A DNA stretch of 14,267 bases from Peptoniphilaceae bacterium (GTDB taxonomy: Bacteria; Bacillota; Clostridia; Tissierellales; Peptoniphilaceae): the NCBI GenBank assembly GCA_029983595.1, contig JASBZD010000023.1, forward strand, positions 1 through 14,267, read 5' to 3'. The position numbers and the translations under genes are program-made. This document shows, piece after piece, positions 7,385 through 13,395 of the stretch (its first letter is position 1; every line of letters starts with the position of its first letter). Below the pieces are notes generated by a model. The model saw only the letters and a program-made list of their open reading frames with translations, ran no database searches and had not been told where the DNA came from.

Positions 7385-7989
7385 AAAAAGAATCCAATGT
7401 TTATCCTGTAATTTTTATGACAGTAGTTACTGCGATTACAGTTCTTATATTAGCTTTCGTAAACCAATCTACAATGGCTACTAGAATAGATAATAAAAAT
7501 CTAGAAGAGCGTAGAAAAATCCTTTATGTATTTGATAAATATGACGAAAATCAAACTTCAGATGAAGAAGTAAATCAGATTTTTGAAAATGAAGTAAAAA
7601 CTCAGACTGACTCTAAAGGTCGTGAAATCTATATTTTAGAAGAAAATGGAGAAGCTAAGGCATATGCTATTCCATTTGATGGACCTGGTCTTTGGGGTGA
7701 AATTATAGGATATATTGGTCTAAACTCAGATTTAGAGCATATAACTGGAGTAGAATTTTTTAAACAATCTGAAACTCCAGGTCTAGGAGGAAGAATTTCT
7801 GAAGCCCCATATAAAGAGCAATATAGGGGAGTAGAAATTTTAAAAGATAACTCTCCATATATTATAAATAAACCAGCTCCAGGCGGAAATATTGACGCTA
7901 TAGCTGGGGCTACTCAGACTTCTACTTTCGTTCAAAATATGATTAACGAAGGAATAGACTTTTTCTTACAGGAAGGAGGGGCTAAATAA
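7381..7989 (+). CDS. nqrC: Na+-transporting NADH:quinone oxidoreductase subunit C-like (FMN-binding)
   Basis: A 202-residue protein with one N-terminal membrane helix (about 8-27) and an extracytoplasmic FMN-binding domain. The stretch GPGLWGEIIGYIGLN (101-115) and SETPGLGGRIS (130-140) match the NqrC signature (GLW...GxxxL and ETPGLGG). The FMN-linked threonine is most likely Thr178 in IDAIAGATQTS. The usual Ser/Thr two residues before the Ala of the flavinylation motif is Ala175 here, a small departure from Dxx(S/T)GAT. Attachment needs an ApbE-type flavin transferase, which is not in this window. It is slightly shorter than typical NqrC. AAGGAGGT lies inside the end of nqrB; the stop codon overlaps the nqrD start (TAATG). 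The RnfG subunit is the homologous alternative. Confidence 0.87.
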   Translation: MKKESNVYPVIFMTVVTAITVLILAFVNQSTMATRIDNKNLEERRKILYVFDKYDENQTSDEEVNQIFENEVKTQTDSKGREIYILEENGEAKAYAIPFDGPGLWGEIIGYIGLNSDLEHITGVEFFKQSETPGLGGRISEAPYKEQYRGVEILKDNSPYIINKPAPGGNIDAIAGATQTSTFVQNMINEGIDFFLQEGGAK

Positions 7990-8606
7990 TGGCAAGTAAT
8001 AATAAAGCTAGAAAAAAAATTGTATTGCAACAGATAATAACTGAAAACCCTGTAATTATGCAGGTTATTGGTATATGTTCTGCCCTTGCTGTAACTAATA
8101 GAATGTTAAACTCCCTTATTATGGGGCTTGCTCTAACATTTACTACAGCTCTATCTTCTTTTACTATTTCTATTTTAAGAGAAAAAACTCCAGCTCATAT
8201 AAGAATGATGGTTCAAGTATTAATAATTTCATTTTATGTAATACTTGTAGATATTTTCTTACAAGCTTATATGCCAGAGATGAGTAAAGCGTTAGGACCA
8301 TATGTAGGGTTAATTATTACTAACTGTATCATAATGGGTAGAGCTGAGGCTTTTGCGATAAATAACAAGCCTCTAGACTCATTAATTGACGGTGCAGCTG
8401 CAGGTATTGGTTATACCTTAATTTTATTAGCTATCGCACTATTTAGAGAAATTCTAGGATTTGGCTCAATATTTGGGTTTAGAATTATGCCAGAATCTTT
8501 CACTACATGGACTTTAATGATTATGCCGCCAGGAGCATTCTTTATTCTTTCTCTATTTATGTGGTGGAGAAAATCAAAATTACCAGATGAGGAGGCTAAA
8601 AAATAA
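7989..8606 (+). CDS. nqrD: Na+-transporting NADH:quinone oxidoreductase subunit D
   Basis: A 205-residue, six-helix membrane subunit. ENPVIMQVIGICSALAVT near the N-terminus and VGLIITNCIIMGRAEAFA (about 106-123) match NqrD closely. Cys30 and Cys113 correspond to the two cysteines that, with two from NqrE, hold the [2Fe-2S] cluster inside the membrane between the cytoplasmic NqrF and the periplasm-side NqrC. Both are present, so the electron path through the membrane should be intact. The strong GGAAGGAGGGG site lies in the end of nqrC, and the stop overlaps nqrE by one base (TAATG). RnfE is the paralogous alternative; operon order B-C-D-E-F favours NqrD. Confidence 0.93.
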   Translation: MASNNKARKKIVLQQIITENPVIMQVIGICSALAVTNRMLNSLIMGLALTFTTALSSFTISILREKTPAHIRMMVQVLIISFYVILVDIFLQAYMPEMSKALGPYVGLIITNCIIMGRAEAFAINNKPLDSLIDGAAAGIGYTLILLAIALFREILGFGSIFGFRIMPESFTTWTLMIMPPGAFFILSLFMWWRKSKLPDEEAKK

Positions 8607-9193
8607 TGGGAATACATCCACTAGTTATATTTTTCGCATCAATTTTTACATCTAACATGATTTTTTCTAACTTCTTAGGAATGTGTTCTTATATTGCAGT
8701 TTCTAAAGAAGTAGAGACAGCTACAGGTCTAGGAATAGCAGTAACATTCGTACTAACTATTACTACAATCTTAAACTATTTTGTATATCAGTATCTTCTT
8801 ATTCCATTTGGACTAGAATATCTTAGATTTATAGTATTTATCCTAGTAATCGCAGCATTTGTTCAGCTTCTTGAAATGGTATTAGAAAAATATTTTGAAA
8901 GCCTATATTATGCTTTAGGTATATTCTTACCACTTATTACTGTAAACTGTGCAATCCTTGGGGTTTCGTTATTTATGGTAATTAGAAATTATAACTTTAT
9001 TCAGTCTGCCTTCTTCGGACTAGGTTCTGGATTAGGTTGGGCATTAGCTATAATTTCTATGGCAGGAATTAGATCTAGAATTAATGAAGACGCACTACCT
9101 AAAGGACTAGGCGGCTCAGCTATTACACTTATAATAACTGGTATAATGGCTATGGCGTTTATGGGATTTTCGGGAATAGTTTCTATTTCTTAA
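8606..9193 (+). CDS. nqrE: Na+-transporting NADH:quinone oxidoreductase subunit E
   Basis: A 195-residue, six-helix membrane subunit paralogous and inverted relative to NqrD. Clear NqrE features are FSNFLGMCSYIAVSK (Cys27), VQLLEMVLEKYF, ALGIFLPLITVNCAILG (Cys115) and the C-terminal MGFSGI. The YNF segment and GLGSGLGWALAI also follow NqrE rather than RnfA. Cys27 and Cys115 complete the intramembrane [2Fe-2S] site with NqrD. The length is normal. GAGGAGG (8589-8595) in the end of nqrD serves as ribosome binding site. The gene is followed after 13 bases by nqrF. Confidence 0.94.
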   Translation: MGIHPLVIFFASIFTSNMIFSNFLGMCSYIAVSKEVETATGLGIAVTFVLTITTILNYFVYQYLLIPFGLEYLRFIVFILVIAAFVQLLEMVLEKYFESLYYALGIFLPLITVNCAILGVSLFMVIRNYNFIQSAFFGLGSGLGWALAIISMAGIRSRINEDALPKGLGGSAITLIITGIMAMAFMGFSGIVSIS

Positions 9194-9206
9194 GAAAGGA
9201 GATTTT

Positions 9207-10316
9207 ATGTCAACAATATTACAAACAGTACTTATAATCTCCATTATTTCAGCAGTTTTAGCAATTATTCTAACATTTGCTGATAGAAAAATCGCAGATT
9301 ATGGTCAAGTAAGTTTAATGATAAATGAAGAAGAACCTATCACAATAGAAGGTGGAGAAAATCTTTTAACATCACTACGTAACCAAAAGATTTTTATCCC
9401 TTCAGCATGTGGTGGAAAAGGTTCATGTGGATATTGTAAAGTAAGAGTAGTAGAAGGTGGTGGCCCAGTTTTAGCTACTGAATTACCTCACCTATCAGAA
9501 GAAGATAAAAAGACAAATGTCAGATTATCATGTCAGATAAAAGTAAAACAAGATATCCATATAGAGATACCTGAAGAGTTATTTAATGTAAGAGAATACG
9601 ATGCAGTAGTAGAAAGAATTACAGACGTATCTCCAAGAGTAAAACGCGTTAGATTTAAACTACCTGAAGGAGAGCATATCGACTTTAAACCAGGTCAATA
9701 TATCCAGATTAAAGCTCCATTATATGAAGGCTCTGAAGCAGATGAGGAAGTATTTAGAGCATACTCTATCGCTTCATCAGCGAGGGATAAAGGGGCAGTT
9801 GAGCTATTCGTAGGATTTACTGGAGGTATCGCCACTACTTATGTGCATAAGCACTTAAAAGAAGGAGATATAGTAAATCTTAATGGACCATATGGAGATT
9901 TCTACTATAAAGATGACGATATGGGACCAATGCTAATGATCGCAACAGGTACTGGTATGGCACCAATTCTATCTATCCTATATCATATGAGAGATAATGA
10001 TATCAAACGTCAGGCAAGATTCTTCTTTGGTTCAAAGACTCCAGAAGACTTATTTATTCTAGATGAGCTAGCAGAACTAGAAGATGAGCTTTATGACTTT
10101 AAATTTATGCCTACTCTATCAAGAGTCGATGAATCAATGGGTTGGACTGGTGATACTGGACGTGTAAATGATTCAATAATGAAATATGTTCCAGACGGCG
10201 AAGGAGCTAAATATACAGCATATCTATGCGGAGCTGATAGAATGATAGACTCAGCAGTAGAAGCACTTACATCCAAAGGAATGCCAGAAGATCAAATATA
10301 TTATGATAAATTCTAA
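9207..10316 (+). CDS. nqrF: Na+-transporting NADH:quinone oxidoreductase subunit F
   Basis: A 369-residue electron-input subunit that oxidises NADH at FAD and passes electrons through a [2Fe-2S] centre. It has an N-terminal membrane anchor (about 5-24), a plant-type ferredoxin domain with Cys68, Cys74, Cys77 and Cys109 (SACGGKGSCGYC then RLSC), an FAD domain with RAYSIAS (184-190), and an NAD-binding region with ATGTGMAPI (246-254) and CGADRM (341-346). All cofactor ligands are present. It is somewhat shorter than the roughly 405 residues usual in proteobacteria. AAAGGAG (9196-9202) precedes the ATG. As last gene of the operon it is followed by a terminator. The presence of this subunit, not RnfB/RnfC, is the main reason to call the complex Nqr-type. 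Confidence 0.95.
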   Translation: MSTILQTVLIISIISAVLAIILTFADRKIADYGQVSLMINEEEPITIEGGENLLTSLRNQKIFIPSACGGKGSCGYCKVRVVEGGGPVLATELPHLSEEDKKTNVRLSCQIKVKQDIHIEIPEELFNVREYDAVVERITDVSPRVKRVRFKLPEGEHIDFKPGQYIQIKAPLYEGSEADEEVFRAYSIASSARDKGAVELFVGFTGGIATTYVHKHLKEGDIVNLNGPYGDFYYKDDDMGPMLMIATGTGMAPILSILYHMRDNDIKRQARFFFGSKTPEDLFILDELAELEDELYDFKFMPTLSRVDESMGWTGDTGRVNDSIMKYVPDGEGAKYTAYLCGADRMIDSAVEALTSKGMPEDQIYYDKF

Positions 10317-10360
10317 TATAAATTTTAGGCAAGCTTAGATGAACAAAACCCTAAAATGAT

Positions 10361-10428
10361 ATGTACCCTCTTTACTGGACAACAGTAAGGAGGGTTTTTT
10401 CATGCCAAAATATAAAAAGAATTTATAA
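10361..10428 (+). mobile_element. Possible remnant of an IS3/IS150-type insertion sequence end
   Basis: The stretch starts TGTACCCTC, contains TTACTGGACAACA, and continues to AAGGAGGG and an ATG (10402) that begins MPKYKKNL before a stop at 10426. The order TGTAC end, TGGACA core, ribosome site and a lysine-rich MPKYKK-like start resembles the left end of IS150-group elements with the first residues of their OrfA. Only about 70 bases remain, and there is no transposase and no second end. It may be a relic left by deletion, or a chance resemblance in a terminator region. Confidence 0.35.
10365..10400 (+). terminator. Intrinsic terminator after nqrF
   Basis: ACCCTCTTTACTG pairs with CAGTAAGGAGGGT (13 base pairs with one G-T) around a GACAA loop, followed by a run of T (10395-10400). 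It lies about 50 bases after the nqrF stop. The hairpin coincides with the possible insertion-sequence end described separately. Confidence 0.88.
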
Positions 10429-10437
10429 TCTAAGTAT

Positions 10438-10473
10438 AAAAAAATCACCAACCAATTTTTATTAGTCAGTGAT
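10438..10473 (-). terminator. Intrinsic terminator of the pilin-sortase genes
   Basis: On the minus strand ATCACTGACTAAT pairs with ATTGGTTGGTGAT (13 pairs including three G-U) around AAAA, followed by a seven-T run. It lies about 20 bases after the last sortase stop codon. It faces the nqr terminator, so the two convergent operons are both closed here. Confidence 0.88.
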
Positions 10474-10492
10474 CTTATTATAAACTTATTGA

Positions 10493-11422
10493 TTATCTCA
10501 TTAATTCTCTTATAAATTTTACTAAAGTATAAACAAATCCTATACTTCCCGCTGCTGCTATAGCATAACTTAAAAAGTTATTTATTAAAACTGAGCGATC
10601 TGTAGGGACATTATTCTCATCAGTTTCTACCGATGCTAAGTCAGTTTTTTCTGCTACTGCTCCTTCTGCTAGTGCTTTTTCTCTTGCTTCCATTTCAGCT
10701 TTTTCTAAGGCAGTCTCTTCAGCTATTCTCTCACAATTTATAATTAAACGATTTGGACGAGGTGGTCTAAATGGCTCACAAGTCATTAGAGTTAATAAAT
10801 CTCTATCTTTATCTGCTTCTAACTTTTCCCAGTCATATGGTCCAATTACGCCCTGACCAATTACCTCATATGTCAGAGTTTTATCACCACGTTTTACATA
10901 TAATCTATCGCCATTTTTTAATTTATGAAGATATAAATATCTTACATCCCCCCACCATCCACGGTGTCCAGCTATTACAGATCGGTTTCCTATTCCCCCA
11001 ATTGGAATAGCTGTCCCATCAACTTGTGCTACACCATCAGCCATATGTTTTTGACTAGCCCCAAGATAGATAGGATCGTTACGGTTAAGTTTAGGGATAG
11101 AAAGATATGCAAATACCTCATCAGAATCCCTAATAAAATCATAATCAACCTCAAATTCAGTAGCCGTAAATGGGTCTATCATTGCAGTTTCAGAGTTTCT
11201 TAGAACATCATTATATCTAGCCGCTTCCTCATCTTGCATCGAAACTTCAAGCTCAGGCTTATTTTTCATTTCTTCAAAAAACTTTTTGCTTTCATAGCTA
11301 GAATTTATCAAATTATAAGATCTTCTAATAAAAGGTATAGTTATAAAAAGAAGTCCTAAAAGAATAATAATATATCCTATTCTTCTTTTTTTTCTATTTT
11401 CTGTCTGTGAAGTCGTCTTCAA
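10493..11422 (-). CDS. Class C-type sortase (third, divergent)
   Basis: A membrane transpeptidase of 309 residues that would join LPXTG proteins into pili or onto the wall. I place the start at TTG 11422 because AAGGAGG lies nine bases before it; a longer frame to 11479 has no ribosome site and runs far into the previous gene. Residues in this numbering: N-terminal membrane helix about 15-32, a lid-like DPF at 83-85, catalytic His153 in VIAGHRGWW, Cys215 in TLMTCEPF and Arg225 in RPNRLII, then a C-terminal helix about 282-303. It lacks the long blocks shared by the other two sortases and has an alanine/glutamate-rich stretch before the last helix, so it may have a different substrate or an anchoring role. 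It overlaps the preceding gene by 29 bases and ends the operon. Confidence 0.87.
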   Translation of the reverse strand: MKTTSQTENRKKRRIGYIIILLGLLFITIPFIRRSYNLINSSYESKKFFEEMKNKPELEVSMQDEEAARYNDVLRNSETAMIDPFTATEFEVDYDFIRDSDEVFAYLSIPKLNRNDPIYLGASQKHMADGVAQVDGTAIPIGGIGNRSVIAGHRGWWGDVRYLYLHKLKNGDRLYVKRGDKTLTYEVIGQGVIGPYDWEKLEADKDRDLLTLMTCEPFRPPRPNRLIINCERIAEETALEKAEMEAREKALAEGAVAEKTDLASVETDENNVPTDRSVLINNFLSYAIAAAGSIGFVYTLVKFIRELMR

Positions 11423-12284
11423 TAGACTCAACCTCCTTGTGTAAAAATTTATTCTTTCTTCTTTCATTATAATATGCAAAAAATACTAATAATAAAATCG
11501 GAAGAATAATTATAGTACGTCTCATAAAGTCAGGATTAGCAGCTCTTGCGTTAGCCACACCATCATCGATAGCTTGTTGGTATGGGATTCTATATCCTCT
11601 AACTAAAAGTCTTTGTGAATTAATCATATATGGATGGCAAGTAAGAAGCGTTGCATAATCGCCACCCTCAATAACTAAAACAGGATCAAAATCAGTAGGC
11701 TCAACTACAAGTATCTGATCGACTTTATAAGCTATAGTCTGCCCAAGGTTATGGATATAAAATACATCTCCCTCAACAAGTTTATCAAGATTTCTAAAAA
11801 GTAAAGCATTAGGTAAACCTCTATGAGCTGTAATAACAGTATGAGTACTCTCTCCCCCTACTGGAAGTGATGTCCCCTCAAGATGTCCACATCCTTTTTG
11901 TAGGACAGACTCTCTAGTACCTGCATAGATAGGAAGATCCTGCCCTATCTTTGGAATCTCAACATGCCCAATCATCTCTTCTATTTCTAGCATTCTAGCA
12001 TATTCAGCAATCCCCTCTTCTTCAAGCTCAGTATATGGGTCAGCAAGCTTTGATGGGTCTAGAGTTTGGTTATAGGCATTAGCTAATGTCAGACGTCTTT
12101 CCACCTCTTCTGGATTTAACTCTGATGCTTTTTTCTTAAATTCGACAACTTCTTCATCAGCTTTAATTTCATAATATTTTTGGGAAATAACTGGATATAT
12201 AGCTATTAAAAACCCAACTAAGAAAATTAGCGCAAAAGGAAGATTTTTCTTTAGAGATTTAGTATTTAGCTTTAGTTTATTCAT
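11394..12284 (-). CDS. Class C sortase (pilin polymerase type), second copy
   Basis: A 296-residue sortase with membrane helices near 14-31 and 256-272. Catalytic residues are His154 (VITAHRGLP), Cys216 (ATLLTCHPYMI) and Arg225 (SQRLLVRG). DPY at 82-84 matches the D-P-aromatic lid that covers the active site in pilus-building class C sortases. It shares long blocks with the upstream sortase (GIAEYARMLE; MIGHVEIPKI; GHLEGTSLPVGG), so the pair probably arose by tandem duplication. Its ATG overlaps the end of that gene by eight bases, and only a weak purine-rich site precedes it, suggesting translational coupling. The likely substrate is the LPKTG protein encoded upstream. Confidence 0.92.
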   Translation of the reverse strand: MNKLKLNTKSLKKNLPFALIFLVGFLIAIYPVISQKYYEIKADEEVVEFKKKASELNPEEVERRLTLANAYNQTLDPSKLADPYTELEEEGIAEYARMLEIEEMIGHVEIPKIGQDLPIYAGTRESVLQKGCGHLEGTSLPVGGESTHTVITAHRGLPNALLFRNLDKLVEGDVFYIHNLGQTIAYKVDQILVVEPTDFDPVLVIEGGDYATLLTCHPYMINSQRLLVRGYRIPYQQAIDDGVANARAANPDFMRRTIIILPILLLVFFAYYNERRKNKFLHKEVESIEDDFTDRK

Positions 12285-13344
12285 CTTTTCTAGTCTCGCT
12301 ATCTACTGGTGTCTCTTTAAGTTTTTTCTTTATTTCATCTTGAGTAATTTTAATTTCATTAAGTTGACGTTCAATTTTTCTATTATCTCGTCTAAGTTTT
12401 AAAATTCTACTTAATAATATTAGAATTAGAATAATCGCCACAAAGAACATAATTCTAAATCTATAATTTAGTTTATTATCTCTAATTAAAGGCTCTTCTA
12501 CTGCTGCCACATAAGGTACTCTATGCCCTCTAACTAAAAGTCTATGAGTATTAATCATAACAGGAGTACAAGTAAGTAAAGTAGCATAATCATGGCCTGG
12601 ATCTACTAGAAGATCATTAAAATTAGATGGGTCTACTACTAAAATCTGATTTACCTGATAAGCCATAGTTCCCTCTATATTATGGATATAAAACTTATCG
12701 CCTATCTCCATTCTAGTAAGATCAGTAAATAATCTAGCCTCAGGTAATCCAGTATGGGCAGTTAAAACAGTATGGGTAGAATTTCCTCCTACTGGAAGAG
12801 ACGTCCCCTCTAGATGCCCTACACCTTTTTGTAATACTTCATCAGAAGTACCAGCATATATTGGTAAATCTTGGTCAATTTTAGGAATCTCAACGTGCCC
12901 AATCATCTCATGAACCTCAAGCATTCTAGCATATTCAGCTATACCCGCTTGTCGTTCTTCTTCAGAATATGGATCTTCTATATATTCGCCTTGTCCAACT
13001 AAAGTCTCATTAAAAGCACGAGCAAGCCCTATTCTTTGAGATATTTCTTCTTCTGAAAGCTCATCTTTACCAGATTTGAAGACCTCTACCTGCTCGCCGG
13101 CATCTATTCGGTAGTAAAGTCTACTGATTAAAGGATACATTAAAACCACAATACCTAGAAGGAAGATAATCCTCCAAAACCATTGAGATTTTTTAACTTT
13201 TTTCTTCTTTTTCTCTTTTTTTATAGATTCTTCGTTATTTGTTATATCTTCTTTTTTTTGAGAATCGTCTGTAAAAATATCCTCATATATTTCAGAGCTA
13301 GGAGCTTTTAAATTTTCTGATTCATTATTTTCAGTCTTTTTCAA
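12277..13344 (-). CDS. Class C sortase (pilin polymerase type), first copy
   Basis: A 355-residue sortase. The start is TTG at 13344 with AGGGG upstream at good spacing; no nearby ATG is in frame. A long charged, lysine-rich cytoplasmic N-terminus (1-52) precedes the first membrane helix (about 55-74), and a charged C-terminal tail of about 40 residues follows the second (about 296-314); these tails make it longer than the next copy. Catalytic His197 (VLTAHTGLP), Cys259 (ATLLTCTPVMI) and Arg268 (THRLLVRG) are present, as is a DPY lid at 124-126. It lies 51 bases after the LPXTG protein gene, separated by a hairpin, the usual arrangement of a pilus sortase and its substrate. Confidence 0.92.
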   Translation of the reverse strand: MKKTENNESENLKAPSSEIYEDIFTDDSQKKEDITNNEESIKKEKKKKKVKKSQWFWRIIFLLGIVVLMYPLISRLYYRIDAGEQVEVFKSGKDELSEEEISQRIGLARAFNETLVGQGEYIEDPYSEEERQAGIAEYARMLEVHEMIGHVEIPKIDQDLPIYAGTSDEVLQKGVGHLEGTSLPVGGNSTHTVLTAHTGLPEARLFTDLTRMEIGDKFYIHNIEGTMAYQVNQILVVDPSNFNDLLVDPGHDYATLLTCTPVMINTHRLLVRGHRVPYVAAVEEPLIRDNKLNYRFRIMFFVAIILILILLSRILKLRRDNRKIERQLNEIKITQDEIKKKLKETPVDSETRKDE

Positions 13345-13360
13345 ATTATTCCCCTATCAT

Positions 13361-13388
13361 AAAAATAGGTCTCATAACGAGACCCATT
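13361..13388 (-). terminator. Hairpin with T-run between pilin gene and sortases
   Basis: On the minus strand AATGGGTCTC pairs with GAGACCTATT (10 pairs, one G-U) around GTTAT, followed by further T residues. It fills most of the 51-base gap. It could be a leaky terminator that lowers sortase expression relative to the surface protein, or an mRNA processing/stability hairpin. Confidence 0.6.
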
Positions 13389-13395
13389 AAAATTC

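Noticed and set aside
8411..8617. 68-residue minus-strand frame inside nqrD
   Set aside because: Antisense to a complete, well-conserved membrane subunit; no ribosome site and no recognisable motif.
10091..10276. 61-residue minus-strand frame inside nqrF
   Set aside because: Lies opposite the conserved NAD-binding part of nqrF and resembles nothing known.
6410..10316. Calling the plus-strand operon a complete Rnf complex
   Set aside because: RnfB and RnfC are absent, while an NADH-oxidising NqrF and NqrD/NqrE-type sequences are present; only the short NqrB resembles Rnf in length.
10771..11203. Two overlapping plus-strand frames inside the third sortase gene
   Set aside because: Both are antisense to the catalytic region of the sortase, and their compositions look like chance translations.
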